From Fibrobacter sp. (GTDB taxonomy: Bacteria > Fibrobacterota > Chitinivibrionia > Chitinivibrionales > Chitinispirillaceae), in contig JAAYPC010000018.1 in assembly GCA_012519985.1 (NCBI GenBank), positions 1-64,000 on the forward strand: a stretch of DNA of 64,000 nucleotides, read 5' to 3'. The position numbers and the translations under genes are program-made. The notes under the pieces were generated by a model that saw only the letters and a program-made list of their open reading frames with translations, ran no database searches and was not told the origin of the DNA. Positions 18,701 through 27,337 of the stretch are shown piece after piece. Numbering within the stretch: the stretch's first letter is position 1; each line of letters starts with the position of its first letter.

Positions 18701-19046
18701 CCCATTCAGAGGTTACAATTATCTGGACATAACCGGTAGCAGGGTCGCAGTGTTGAATTCAGAGTTCCGCTTTCCATTCATAAGAGAAATCTCGGTAGTC
18801 TGGCCACTGCCAATGCAGATCCGCTATATCAACGGAGCGTTCTTTGCTGATATTGGTAATGCCTGGAACGGCGATGATAGAAATCACGGCTTACCGTTAC
18901 CCGAAAAAATCTATGGTGGATTCGGGTTTGGCATGCGCGCAGATCTGGGAATCTTCATTTTGCGTTTTGACCGGGGATGGCCCACAGACTGGAGACGCGA
19001 TGTGGGGAAACCGATAAATTACTTCTCTTTAGGAGCAGAATATTGA
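15792..19046 (+). CDS. gluzincin metallopeptidase-TolB propeller-Omp85-like barrel protein
   Basis: 1084 residues. Signal peptide (~1-28), then a peptidase MA-like domain with zinc motif HHEMAHAF (HExxH) near residue 138 and the downstream glutamate FNEGSAEYLS near 176, both present, so catalysis is plausible. Residues ~290-580 hold PD40/TolB beta-propeller repeats (RISPDGEKIAFFSDR, HFSPDGQKILFS). An Asp/Ser/Lys/Thr-rich disordered linker (~600-715) leads to a C-terminal ~360-residue domain like the bacterial surface antigen (Omp85) barrel (FLGGNDNW, TPFRGYNY, GFGFGMRADLGIFILRFDRG). The architecture suggests an outer-membrane-anchored protease. The 21-bp repeat array follows it. Confidence 0.85.
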   Translation: MNNFFSMPVNSFLLLLLIIFNTSEISGFGKNKVQYSALSWWMRPSTHYTLYYHQDKNTLPEIANRWIDIAYKSLSDKLNFTHDTPIPIILYGNPTLFAHTNIISEILPEGVGGFTEVFKNRIAVPFNGSYTELRHVLHHEMAHAFVFGIIFDKFGGASAMFNNAQIPFWFNEGSAEYLSTGWNCEADMFLMEQTLNNTVPLPSSQLGGYMAYKAGQSFLHFLHKSRGDSAFSSFLKQFRKTKMVDNSILKVYKKTTEDLGKEWLKELRRIYWPEIAQREDPSTKCKFVTSHLKTKDQYNLRPRISPDGEKIAFFSDRKDYTRILITDKKGKVIHQIRQTGFGGFFESFHPFRSGMCWSPDGKQLAFVTLNKGRDEIRIVNVVKKKLVKKIRLPLGSISSPDWSNNGKEIVFSAITDGVSDLFIYNLDSDSLIRLTESLQYEADPHFSPDGQKILFSIEDTCGTATHPNSPYGSTPSELAILDLPTGNISIITNTKWNEKQPCFSPDGKSIVYVSDRNGLDNLYICSIDSTEKSRPLTDFVGGCSNPDWALDSSCIVFSLFQNQGWDVLLIENPENKLLKDSLLTTQWVKSWSDSSALFFNKAEIKADSSTELKEPARSGKKHRSSGKGKFLQSKNDDDDDSTKSESVSHKNSDSSTIKDSLKNLPVATVKDSSSQNDIDSTKIAASDTSQSPPPSTSPVTDSDSSQQKTDTAATGSSKELPYRLKFTPDMVAFGLGISNYYSPAGQMLLSFSDLMGDHRITVAADIQGNFKEYMHLFASYVYLRSRADVGAGGFFNKDYSYADIFGRRLYHDQESGAFLFIRFPFSTFTRLDLELLYRDMKRDPLSSEDPVVESTALLPSFSFTFDNILWGITGPLNGVRATSKILLSPPLDFVNDHFISFDTDIRAYLHLFNRFVWANRVFLGISKSLDDRASARRYFLGGNDNWFSYSINEQNYDQNIYNSFYSDFVTPFRGYNYLDITGSRVAVLNSEFRFPFIREISVVWPLPMQIRYINGAFFADIGNAWNGDDRNHGLPLPEKIYGGFGFGMRADLGIFILRFDRGWPTDWRRDVGKPINYFSLGAEY

Positions 19047-19403
19047 ACCCTGCAGGGGCCTCGGCAGGTGCTACATCCTCATCGACCTGGTTATTCAGGA
19101 TAAAAAGCCATAGATCACGTGAGGAAATCGATTTAGTAGTTGCCAAAATCGATATCTGACCTGCCAAAAACGATTTCTGACTTACCAAAAACGATTTCTG
19201 ACTTACCAAAAACGATTTCTGACTTACCAAAAACGATTTCTGACCTGCCAAAAACGATTTCTGACCTGCCAAAAACGATTTCTGACCTACCAAAAACGAT
19301 TTCTGACTTACCAAAAACGATAGATTTCGGTAATCTTCGGATGCCTGTAGGGGATTTTTTTAAAACAAGATCATCTCATGTTTTCCCTTGTTTTACCCAG
19401 GGA
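19047..19403. other. convergent intergenic region with repeat array
   Basis: 357 bp between the ends of the 15792 gene (+) and guaA (-). Apart from the 21-bp array I see no RNA gene and no clear hairpin with a T-tract; the flanks (19047-19139 and 19328-19403) show nothing recognisable. Confidence 0.5.
19140..19327. repeat. 21-bp tandem repeat array (~9 units)
   Basis: About nine head-to-tail copies of a 21-bp unit with core CCAAAAACGATTTCTGACYT. The first copy (AAATCGATATCTG) and the last (ending ACGATAGATTTC) are degenerate; inner copies differ mainly at a TTA/CTG/CTA triplet. The array lies between the ends of two convergent genes. Because 21 is a multiple of three, both strands stay open (heptads LPKTISD on plus, KSFLVSQ on minus), but no ribosome-binding site or gene context supports translation. 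Confidence 0.9.
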
Positions 19404-21197
19404 CTATTCCCATTCTATTGTTGCAGGCGGTTTATGAGTTATATCAAAGAATATATCCCCTATCCCGTCAATAGAAGAGGCTCTTGCGACAATCTCCCGG
19501 ATAGTCTTCTCTTTCAATGGAACGAACCTGGCGGTCATAGCTTCCTGAGAAACTATAGGGCGAAGTACAACACATTCATCCCCATTCTCATTAACAATTG
19601 GAAGTAAAACAACCGGCATCTGCCACACGTTGTCATACTCACCTGACTGATGCAGCAGTTCTGTAACGATAGCATCGATTGCTCTTAACTTCTCCAGTCT
19701 CTCTTTTGTAATAAAAGCGGAAACAAGTTTATAGGAGAGAGATGCAGATGTTTTTATCCCGTAAACCACCCTGTTGATTGATTTGACAGAATTGGTGATT
19801 CTGATTGACACCTCTTCCAGTCTGTTCCAGTCACAGGTTCCCAGGAGTAATGCCGGATGGGCATAGGAACGTTCATCACCCTGTACTCCCACACTTCTCA
19901 CTGGAAGAACCGTTGCATTAAATCCGCATGAAGCAGCTATATCACTGAGATTTCTGAAATCATCATCGGGTATGGTCTGCTCTTTGCCATCAGAGCACAG
20001 AACCCGTACCCCAAGTCCCGGACCCGGGAAAGGATGACGCCAGATAAGCAGACGGGGTAAACCCAGGAGCTGCCCAAGCTCCCTTACCTCATCTTTGTAA
20101 AGCTGAGCCAGAGGCTCGATCACCTGTCCTCTGGAGATCATTTCAAGAATCAGATCAACCCGGTTGTGATGAGTTTTAATACGATCGGCATGCTTTGTTC
20201 CGGCACTTTCAATGGTATCCGGATAGATAGTACCCTGAGCCAATATCCATTCATCGGAATTCAGATTCAATTCTGCAAACACTTTCTCCTTTACAGTCAG
20301 AAACATGTTCCCGATAATCACCCTTTTTTTCTCAGGTTCAAAAACATTTCTCAGAGCATCAATAAAATCTGCAGAAGCATCAATGACTTTTAAATTATCA
20401 AAGCCATGAGAATGCATATACTTGATTACTGCACTGGACTCATCCTGCCGCATCAGACCATTATCAATATGCAGTCCCAGAACACGCTCTTTGCCCAGTG
20501 CTTTATTGAGCAAGGTAAAAGCAACAGTAGAATCAACACCCCCGGACACCAGAAGAAACACTTTTTTATTCTTACAGAAAGACTGAATATGATTAATAAT
20601 TTCGTCAAGAAATGCCTTGCTGTTCCATTGGCGGTTACAACCACTGATATCGATAAAATTATTCAGGATCTTCATCCCGTTTAAAGTATCTGTAACTTCC
20701 GGATGAAACTGAAGCCCGAAAATCTTTTTACTGACATGCCCTGCTGCCGCACAGGTACAATCCGAGGTGGAAGCGAGAATTTTAAAGTCCGGTGGAAGTG
20801 ATTCCACAGCATCCCCATGACTCATCCAAACCTGTTCGACATCTGAAAGACCGGCAAACAGATCTGAAGACTCCTTAAGATGCATCTTTGCCAACCCGTA
20901 CTCTCTGGCTGTTCCCCTGCAAACATTGCCCCCAAGACTCTTAGCTATAAGCTGATGCCCATAACAGAGCCCCAGCACAGGAATTCCCAGATCAAAAATC
21001 GATGTATCTATACCAGGACTTTGTTCATCAAGCACACTATAGGGTGACCCTGAAAGCACCAATGCTTTAAATTCCTTTAATGACCGGGCATCGGCTTCGT
21101 TTGAAACAATTTCAGAATACACACCTAATCTACGGATTCTGTTAGCGATAAGATGAGCGTACTGCCCTCCAAAATCCATTACTGCTATTTTGTCCAT
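19404..21197 (-). CDS. guaA: GMP synthase (glutamine-hydrolysing), long type
   Basis: Converts XMP to GMP using ATP and glutamine. The N-terminal class I glutaminase has GLCYGHQ (Cys nucleophile) and FHPE (His/Glu); the ATP-pyrophosphatase has the P-loop SGGVDST; the protein ends with the invariant KPPATIEWE. I place the start at 21197 (MDKIAVMDFGGQ), giving 597 residues; the frame is open to 21272 but the extra 25 residues do not fit the family. Typical bacterial GuaA is ~510-525 residues. The excess lies after HPFPGPGLGVRVL, where the dimerisation region carries an added subdomain (SVGVQGDERSYAHP, QMPVVLLPI) as in the eukaryotic long-type enzyme. Divergent from the HAMP-protein gene. Confidence 0.93.
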   Translation of the reverse strand: MDKIAVMDFGGQYAHLIANRIRRLGVYSEIVSNEADARSLKEFKALVLSGSPYSVLDEQSPGIDTSIFDLGIPVLGLCYGHQLIAKSLGGNVCRGTAREYGLAKMHLKESSDLFAGLSDVEQVWMSHGDAVESLPPDFKILASTSDCTCAAAGHVSKKIFGLQFHPEVTDTLNGMKILNNFIDISGCNRQWNSKAFLDEIINHIQSFCKNKKVFLLVSGGVDSTVAFTLLNKALGKERVLGLHIDNGLMRQDESSAVIKYMHSHGFDNLKVIDASADFIDALRNVFEPEKKRVIIGNMFLTVKEKVFAELNLNSDEWILAQGTIYPDTIESAGTKHADRIKTHHNRVDLILEMISRGQVIEPLAQLYKDEVRELGQLLGLPRLLIWRHPFPGPGLGVRVLCSDGKEQTIPDDDFRNLSDIAASCGFNATVLPVRSVGVQGDERSYAHPALLLGTCDWNRLEEVSIRITNSVKSINRVVYGIKTSASLSYKLVSAFITKERLEKLRAIDAIVTELLHQSGEYDNVWQMPVVLLPIVNENGDECVVLRPIVSQEAMTARFVPLKEKTIREIVARASSIDGIGDIFFDITHKPPATIEWE

Positions 21198-21354
21198 AAC
21201 TTCCATTTCCGTTCTTTCAGAAAACATATTTATGATGATTAAAGATAATTTTTCACTGTAACCGATAAGCACATCTATTGCATAATTGGAATATACGTTC
21301 TATTTTCCAGAAAAGAGGGAGTTTATCTACTACTGCAGGGAGGATGTTTTTATT

Positions 21355-21915
21355 ATGACCGAAAAAAATTTTCGCCATCCACTCAGAAATTTCTTCATTA
21401 AAAGAACTGTTCAGATAAAAATTGTAATGCAGATTATCCTGACAACCCTTATTGCAGGAGCAATCACCCTGAGCATTCTGATTCTTATTTACAATTCCAA
21501 GGCTCACGCAGGCAGTTTTTACTACATGAGTAATGATGTTATGCAGGATCTGGAACTTAAGAATATACTGGGAATAATCCTTACTCCCATAATAACTGTG
21601 GAGTTCGTAGCTATTCTGGTTTCCTTTGTAATAGGCCTTTTCTCTTCCAGAAAAGTTGCAGTTCCAATTTACAAGATTGAGAAATGGGCGGCCGACCTCA
21701 GCAAAGGGAAATTGAATACCGAGCTTTCTTTTCGTGAAGAGGACCATTTAACAGATTTTAGTGAAAAATGTAATGCTGCTACCGAATTCTATCGTAAAAA
21801 CTTAACCAAAATAAACCTGCTTGCAGAGAATATCTCCAGAAATCCATCGGATCCCTCACTGGTCTACAAAGACATCTCTGCTATAAGAGAAATTCTGGGG
21901 AAAATCGACTTCTGA
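21355..21915 (+). CDS. HAMP-domain membrane protein, short
   Basis: 187 residues from the ATG at 21355; the frame opens at 21286, but the better start follows GGGAGG, though the 11-nt spacing is long. Two membrane helices (~25-47 and ~78-100) flank a ~30-residue extracytoplasmic loop. After the second helix comes a HAMP-like segment (VAVPIYKIEKWAADLSKGKL) and a short helical tail. There is no kinase, methyl-accepting or cyclase output domain, so it may be a signalling accessory or a stand-alone HAMP relay. Its function is not known. Confidence 0.7.
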   Translation: MTEKNFRHPLRNFFIKRTVQIKIVMQIILTTLIAGAITLSILILIYNSKAHAGSFYYMSNDVMQDLELKNILGIILTPIITVEFVAILVSFVIGLFSSRKVAVPIYKIEKWAADLSKGKLNTELSFREEDHLTDFSEKCNAATEFYRKNLTKINLLAENISRNPSDPSLVYKDISAIREILGKIDF

Positions 21916-21934
21916 TTTTATCAGGCAGATCTTT

Positions 21935-21969
21935 GCAGATGGACTCTATCCAATAAAGAATCCATCTGC
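21935..21969. terminator. hairpin between convergent HAMP gene and dnaJ
   Basis: Perfect 9-bp inverted repeat GCAGATGGA (21935-21943) / TCCATCTGC (21961-21969) with a 17-nt loop, between two converging genes. No long T-tract on either side, so it is probably weak. Confidence 0.45.
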
Positions 21970-21987
21970 TGGCGGTTTAGGATAGTA

Positions 21988-23097
21988 TCATATCCCTATT
22001 TCTGCCAGTTTTTCAAACAACTCTTTTGCACTTTTGGCCAGCTTTTCAGGCGTTTTTACATGAATCCTCACCAACTGATCTCCTATTCCTCTTCCGTGAA
22101 GAGCAGGAAGCCCTTTGCCTTTTAGCCTGAATACTTTCTCTGATTGGGTACCAGCAGGGACTTTCAAATTCACCTTGCCATCAATAGTAGAAATCATCTT
22201 TGAGGTACCTAAGGCTGCCTCAGAAAAGGTGATATCCAGATCACAAACCAGATCGATACCGTGTCTCTCGAAGAAATCATGTTTCTTTTCCTGGATTAAT
22301 ACTATAAGATCTCCAGCAGGTCCTCCGTGAGGTCCGGCATCTCCCTTATCAGGAACATTGAGATAATTTCCTTCCGAAACACCGGCAGGAATGTCAACGG
22401 TTACCATGGTTTCTGTAGTTTCTAGCCCTGATCCGCCACACACAGGACAGGCATCGGTTACCACGTAACCTTCACCTCTGCAAGTGGGACAAATACTTTC
22501 CTGAATAACTTGTCCAAAAAATGATGAAGCAACCTGACGAATTCTTCCAGAGCCATTACATTTTGGGCATACAGCACGTTTGCCGCTTTTTGAGCCTGTT
22601 CCATTACAGGTAGTACACTTCTCTTTTCTGCGCACTTTCAGATTTTTCTTAACTCCGGTAGCGATCTCCTCAAGAGTTAATGGAAGCCTGATCTGAAGAT
22701 CATTTCCTCTCTGGCCTCCGGCAGTACTCCCTCTACGTCCTCTTGATCCAAATCCAAACAGATCGGAAAAGACAGAATCACCACCGAAATCATTCATAAA
22801 AGCACGAAGTGCATCTGAGATGTCAAATCCGCCGAATCCACCGAAACCACCGCCAAAACCACCCTGACCATTTTGAAATGCAGCATGCCCGAACTGGTCA
22901 TATTGAGCTCTTTTCTTAGAGTCTTTCAGCACTTCATAAGCTTCGGTTGCTTCCTTGAATTTCTCTTCGGCTGATTTATCTCCGGGGTTTTTGTCCGGGT
23001 GATATTTGATGGCCAGTTTGCGATATGCCTTTTTGATATCGTCTTCACTTGCATTACGATCGATACCCAGGATTTCATAGTAGTCATTTTTTGTCAT
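21988..23097 (-). CDS. dnaJ: chaperone DnaJ (type I Hsp40)
   Basis: 369 residues. J-domain at 1-70 with the HPD motif ([10 protein letters not shown]), Gly/Phe-rich linker ([13 protein letters not shown], ~77-110), four zinc-finger repeats CxxCxGxG ([32 protein letters not shown], ~160-230), then the substrate-binding C-terminal domains. It stimulates DnaK ATPase and delivers unfolded proteins. It is the last gene of the groES-groEL-hrcA-grpE-dnaJ series; dnaK itself is not in the window. Confidence 0.97.
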   Translation of the reverse strand: MTKNDYYEILGIDRNASEDDIKKAYRKLAIKYHPDKNPGDKSAEEKFKEATEAYEVLKDSKKRAQYDQFGHAAFQNGQGGFGGGFGGFGGFDISDALRAFMNDFGGDSVFSDLFGFGSRGRRGSTAGGQRGNDLQIRLPLTLEEIATGVKKNLKVRRKEKCTTCNGTGSKSGKRAVCPKCNGSGRIRQVASSFFGQVIQESICPTCRGEGYVVTDACPVCGGSGLETTETMVTVDIPAGVSEGNYLNVPDKGDAGPHGGPAGDLIVLIQEKKHDFFERHGIDLVCDLDITFSEAALGTSKMISTIDGKVNLKVPAGTQSEKVFRLKGKGLPALHGRGIGDQLVRIHVKTPEKLAKSAKELFEKLAEIGI

Positions 23098-23135
23098 AAT
23101 TTTATTTCCATATAATAATTGAATCCTAGAAAAAA

Positions 23136-23771
23136 CTAGCTTTGAGGTCCACTGGAAACAATCACCTTAGCATGTTTGATCACTCTTCCTTTTAGCTTGT
23201 AACCTTTTTCATAAACTTCGGAGATATGGTCTTCGGGAATCTCGGGGTGAGCAGTCTTCATAAGAGCGTCATGAACCTGGGGGTCGAATTGTTCACCTGG
23301 TGCAGCAAAGACCTCCAGGCCGTTTTTCCCTAAAACCGATTCAAACTTGTTGTAAATCAGTTTAAGACCTTCGAGAAGCCCCTGATAATCAGTGCTATTC
23401 TCTGCACTCTGAATAGCCCGGTCAAAATTCTCCCTCACATCTACAAGATCCAGAATAAGCTTTTCATTTGCAGACTCTACCAGACGGTCATAGTCACGAC
23501 TGATTCTTTTTTTATAGTTATCAAATTCGGCCATTAATCGCAAATAACGATCTTTTTCCGCATTTACCAAAGCTTTAAGTTCATCTATCGACTCAGTGGT
23601 CTTTTCTTCTTCCTTCTGTTCAACGGCAGCTTGTTTTTGCTCAGAAGCATTGGTGGTATCGATATCCTGCTCTGGAGCAGTCTTCTTTTCTGTAGCGGTT
23701 TTTTCCTCTGCAGTTGAACCGGTAGAATTGTTTTTCTCTGGTTGTGCCTCATTTGCCTTTTTACCTGACAT
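23136..23771 (-). CDS. grpE: nucleotide exchange factor GrpE
   Basis: 211 residues. A disordered N-terminus rich in Glu/Lys/Thr/Ala (~1-60) precedes a long dimerising coiled coil ([20 protein letters not shown], then DNYKKR) and the C-terminal beta-wing with the family signature ([20 protein letters not shown]). It exchanges ADP for ATP on DnaK. 38 bp upstream of dnaJ and ~210 bp downstream of hrcA. Confidence 0.96.
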   Translation of the reverse strand: MSGKKANEAQPEKNNSTGSTAEEKTATEKKTAPEQDIDTTNASEQKQAAVEQKEEEKTTESIDELKALVNAEKDRYLRLMAEFDNYKKRISRDYDRLVESANEKLILDLVDVRENFDRAIQSAENSTDYQGLLEGLKLIYNKFESVLGKNGLEVFAAPGEQFDPQVHDALMKTAHPEIPEDHISEVYEKGYKLKGRVIKHAKVIVSSGPQS

Positions 23772-23981
23772 CGTCCACTTTCCTCCTGGTTGTTTTTTTT
23801 TCAGGTTTTTTAATTTTGTGTCTGCCCGAAAAACTTTCTTTTTTGCGACTTACTGCCCAACAGGCTTATCTACTGGTCAGTCTCAAGGTAAGGAACAGTT
23901 TTCTGACACACACTGTAACAAGGGTTTATGAGCTTGCCGGTAATAAGGAGCTATTAAGAATATACATCATCGTTAAAGTCA

Positions 23982-25013
23982 CTAAGAATGTAATTCCCCT
24001 AAAACTTTAGCCGTATACTCTACCGCAGAAACAAGAAAAGGATAAGGCATCCGCTTTGGTCCGATAACTCCCAGACTCCCCATCAGATTCCCTACCCGGT
24101 AATTAGTTTTGATAATACTGAATGATTGGAGATTCTCTTCGGGAATCTCTCCACCAATGGAGATCAATATCCTTTTCTCGTTTTGTGGTGTTTCAAAAAG
24201 ATGCATCAATAGCCTCTTCTCCTCAACAATCTCAATAACCACCCCGATTTGTTCACGATTGAAAAACTCGGGTTGCAGTAACACATTGGTCTGCCCTTCA
24301 GCAAAAACTGTTTCATCCAGATTATCTTCTACAATTTTTTTTATAGAAGGAACTAAAATACGGATAATCCCCAGCTCCAAATCAGAAACATCCTCAAACT
24401 GTTGATCATCTGCATTGCACATCTGCTGCAAGGTTTTTCCGGCAAATTTTACAGATAAAATCCTGCAGGCTAACTCGAGCCGTTCCTGGGGTATTTCAGT
24501 TTTAAACTCAACGACCATCGTTTTCAAAAACCCTGATTCCAATGCGATGGTAAGAATGTAGCATTGAGGTTGTATTTGAAAAAGATGGAGTTGTCTGAGA
24601 ACACCACAACGGATTTTGGGAGCCAGAATTACACCCAGTTGATTAGTGGTACGACTCAGAGCTCTTGATGCCGCCTCCAGTAACAGATGCAAATCCGATT
24701 TATCTACAGTGGTCAATGCGTTGCGAATAGAGCTTTTGGCCTCCTCTGGGAGACCACAGCACTTCATCACCTGATCAACATAATAACGGTATCCCTTGTC
24801 GGTGGGAATTCGGCCCGCAGAAGTATGTGGTTGAGTGATAAAACCACGCTCCTCCAGATCATACATAACATTTCGAATTGAAGCCGAAGAAAGTGAGAAA
24901 TCTTTTTGCCGTGATAAATATCTGGAACTGGTTGGCGATGCACTAATAATGTAGTTTCTGACAATCGCTTCTAGTATTTGTCGTTCTCTTTCTGAAAGCA
25001 ATTCTGGATCCAT
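23982..25013 (-). CDS. hrcA: heat-inducible transcription repressor HrcA
   Basis: 343 residues. N-terminal winged helix (SERERQILEAIVRNYI, then SASPTSSRYL and SSASIRNVMYDLEERGFI), the HrcA signature QPHTSAGRIPTDKGYRYYVD, then the GAF-like and dimerisation parts. HrcA binds CIRCE elements and needs GroEL for activity. A CIRCE lies before groES upstream in the same cluster; none is seen directly before hrcA, so hrcA is probably transcribed by readthrough from groESL. Confidence 0.96.
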   Translation of the reverse strand: MDPELLSERERQILEAIVRNYIISASPTSSRYLSRQKDFSLSSASIRNVMYDLEERGFITQPHTSAGRIPTDKGYRYYVDQVMKCCGLPEEAKSSIRNALTTVDKSDLHLLLEAASRALSRTTNQLGVILAPKIRCGVLRQLHLFQIQPQCYILTIALESGFLKTMVVEFKTEIPQERLELACRILSVKFAGKTLQQMCNADDQQFEDVSDLELGIIRILVPSIKKIVEDNLDETVFAEGQTNVLLQPEFFNREQIGVVIEIVEEKRLLMHLFETPQNEKRILISIGGEIPEENLQSFSIIKTNYRVGNLMGSLGVIGPKRMPYPFLVSAVEYTAKVLGELHS

Positions 25014-25040
25014 ACCGAGCAGCCTTAAGTAAGGTAAAAC

Positions 25041-25062
25041 ACCACGGAAAGACTTCCGTGGC
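25041..25062 (-). terminator. hairpin between groEL and hrcA
   Basis: On the minus strand CCACGGAA / TTCCGTGG with a 4-nt loop followed by TGTTTT. It is likely an attenuating terminator that lowers hrcA-grpE-dnaJ transcription relative to groESL. Confidence 0.6.
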
Positions 25063-25115
25063 GTTCTATTCTATAAATCGAGTCTGTACTTTAGTACGGA
25101 AACTGACGTTGGATA

Positions 25116-26780
25116 TTACATCATATCCATGCCGCCCATACCCATACCTCCCATACCACCCATGCCGCCCATACCACCTGCTCCGGCCGGCATCTCTTTT
25201 TCATCTTTAGGTTTTTCAGAGATAACACATTCGGTGGTAAGAACCAGACTGGCAATACTGGCAGCATTTTCAAGAGCAGTACGAGTCACTTTTGTAGGAT
25301 CAATGACTCCAGCCTCAAGAAGATCCTCAAAAACATTGCTATAGGCATTGTAACCATAAGCACCTTTTCCGTTTTTGACCTCATTGGCAATAACAGAAGA
25401 TTCCTGACCGGCATTAGAAACAATCATACGAAGAGGCTCCTCGATAGCCCTTCGGATAATGTCCACTCCGATCTTTTCATCATCTTCAGCTTTAAGCGAA
25501 TCAAGGGCTTTTGATGCACGAATCAAGGCAACACCACCTCCAGCAACGATTCCTTCTTCAACGGCAGCCCTGGTTGCATGAAGCGCATCCTCTACCCGTG
25601 CTTTTTTCTCTTTCATTTCGGTTTCAGTGGCAGCACCGATATTTACAACAGCAACTCCGCCGGCCAGTTTTGCAAGTCTTTCCTGCAGCTTTTCCCGATC
25701 ATAATCAGATGTAGTCTCCTCAATCTGTTTTCTGATCTGATTGATACGTCCTTTAATATCGGCTGATTTTCCTGTACCTTCAACGATTGTGGTATTTTCT
25801 TTGTCTATCACAATCCGCTTTGCCTTACCCAGAGAATCAATGGTTGTATTCTCAAGTTTAAATCCGGCTTCTTCAGAAATCACGATTCCACCTGTGAGAA
25901 TTGCGATATCCTCAAGCATAGCCTTGCGACGGTCACCAAAACCAGGAGCTTTTACTGCTGCGATTTTGAGTGTTCCACGGAGTTTATTTACCACCAGTGT
26001 AGCCAGCGCTTCACCCTCTACATCTTCAGCAATAATCAGAAGCATTTTACCCATCTGGGCAACTTTTTCCAACAAGGGAAGCAGTTCCCGCATCGCACTG
26101 ATTTTCTTGTCGTAAATGAGGATAAAGGGTTCATCAAGCACACATTCCATAGTATCAGGGTTAGTCACAAAATAAGGAGAGAGATAACCGCGGTCAAACT
26201 GCATCCCTTCAACCACATCCAGATTGGTATCGATCCCCTTGGCTTCCTCAACAGTAATGACACCGTCTTTGCCTACTTTCTCCATAGCATCGGCAATAAG
26301 ATTTCCAATCTCAGAGTCGTTATTTGCAGAAATGGTAGCCACCTGTGCAATCTCTTTTTTCCCTGATATGGGTTTGGAATCTTTCTGAAGCTGTTCAGTA
26401 ATAGCTTTTACCGCCTTATCTATTCCCCGCTTAAGAGCCATTGCGTTTGCTCCAGCGGTAACATTTTTGATACCCAGTCTGGCGATGATCTGTGCCAGAA
26501 CAGTAGCGGTTGTGGTTCCATCCCCGGCCACATCAGAAGTCTTGGAAGCAACTTCCTTAACCATCTGTGCGCCCATGTTTTCAAACTTATCTTCCAGTTC
26601 TATCTCCTTGGCAACGGTCACACCATCCTTTGTAACAGTAGGTGAACCGAAGCTTTTATCCAATACTACATTTCGCCCACGCGGTCCCAGCGTTACCTTG
26701 ACCGCATTTGCCAAAACATCTATTCCTCTCAACAGTTTATCACGCGCAGCGACATCAAAAGCTAACTGCTTGCCTGCCAT
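25116..26780 (-). CDS. groEL: chaperonin GroEL (Hsp60)
   Basis: 554 residues, normal for GroEL. It begins [20 protein letters not shown] and has the ATP-site motif [10 protein letters not shown], the apical domain, and the signature [15 protein letters not shown]. The tail is the Gly/Met repeat ([20 protein letters not shown]) usual for the group I chaperonin cavity. It forms the double-ring folding machine with GroES, encoded 44 bp upstream in the same transcript. Confidence 0.98.
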   Translation of the reverse strand: MAGKQLAFDVAARDKLLRGIDVLANAVKVTLGPRGRNVVLDKSFGSPTVTKDGVTVAKEIELEDKFENMGAQMVKEVASKTSDVAGDGTTTATVLAQIIARLGIKNVTAGANAMALKRGIDKAVKAITEQLQKDSKPISGKKEIAQVATISANNDSEIGNLIADAMEKVGKDGVITVEEAKGIDTNLDVVEGMQFDRGYLSPYFVTNPDTMECVLDEPFILIYDKKISAMRELLPLLEKVAQMGKMLLIIAEDVEGEALATLVVNKLRGTLKIAAVKAPGFGDRRKAMLEDIAILTGGIVISEEAGFKLENTTIDSLGKAKRIVIDKENTTIVEGTGKSADIKGRINQIRKQIEETTSDYDREKLQERLAKLAGGVAVVNIGAATETEMKEKKARVEDALHATRAAVEEGIVAGGGVALIRASKALDSLKAEDDEKIGVDIIRRAIEEPLRMIVSNAGQESSVIANEVKNGKGAYGYNAYSNVFEDLLEAGVIDPTKVTRTALENAASIASLVLTTECVISEKPKDEKEMPAGAGGMGGMGGMGGMGMGGMDMM

Positions 26781-26824
26781 ATTAATCTCCTATCAGCTTT
26801 AAATGGTTAATTGTCTAGAAATTT

Positions 26825-27109
26825 TTAGAATATTGCCAGAATATCACTTTCTTTCATGATCAGATAATCCGTTCCCTCAATAGAAACCTCAGTACCTGAA
26901 TATTTTCCATAAAGGACCTTATCTCCGTTTTTTACACTCATTTCGATTTTCTGGCCATTATCGGCGATTTTGCCTGGACCTACTGCAACGACTTCTCCTT
27001 TTTGAGGTTTTTCCTTTGCGGCATCGGGAATAATTATTCCACCTGCAGTTTTCTGCTCCGGATCCAAGGGACGGATAATGACTCGATCTGCCAAAGGTTT
27101 AACGTTCAT
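26825..27109 (-). CDS. groES: co-chaperonin GroES (Hsp10)
   Basis: 94 residues, the usual length. [20 protein letters not shown] is the classical N-terminus, the mobile loop is [19 protein letters not shown], and the beta-barrel ends [12 protein letters not shown]. First gene of the heat-shock cluster, directly downstream of the CIRCE element. Confidence 0.98.
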   Translation of the reverse strand: MNVKPLADRVIIRPLDPEQKTAGGIIIPDAAKEKPQKGEVVAVGPGKIADNGQKIEMSVKNGDKVLYGKYSGTEVSIEGTDYLIMKESDILAIF

Positions 27110-27158
27110 GAAAACTCCTCCTTTAATACTGGTAAAAAAAGATAGTCTGAAGCTTTAA

Positions 27159-27185
27159 TTAGCACTCACTTTGTTTGAGTGCTAA
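27159..27185 (-). promoter_or_regulatory. CIRCE operator (HrcA binding site)
   Basis: A perfect TTAGCACTC-N9-GAGTGCTAA inverted repeat, the consensus HrcA operator. It covers the predicted transcription start of groES, directly after the -10. Confidence 0.97.
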
Positions 27186-27187
27186 CA

Positions 27188-27216
27188 AAATTAGTGCATT
27201 GTGATCATTATGTCAA
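27188..27216 (-). promoter_or_regulatory. sigma70-type promoter of groESL
   Basis: Minus-strand -35 TTGACA (complement of 27211-27216), a 17-bp spacer and a -10 TAATTT (complement of 27188-27193), directly followed by CIRCE. HrcA bound to CIRCE would block initiation. Confidence 0.85.
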
Positions 27217-27337
27217 TACTTTTTTATAGAAGCAGAACCGATTTAATGGTATACTAAATGGCACCTTATCCATTATTAAATAAAGTTTCACTGATAATTG
27301 CAAATATCAGGCCATCGGTGGAGTTTAAAGAAACATA

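Noticed and set aside
18955-19607. Open frames through the 21-bp array (heptads LPKTISD on plus, KSFLVSQ on minus)
   Set aside because: Open for the same reason, and the plus-strand one runs antisense into guaA. No start context.
21253-21747. 164-codon minus frame antisense to the HAMP gene
   Set aside because: Lies opposite a better-supported membrane-protein gene; composition is that of an antisense frame.
25014-25115. A second CIRCE before hrcA
   Set aside because: Searched for TTAGCACTC or GAGTGCTAA; only the CCACGGAA hairpin and a small GTAC palindrome are present.
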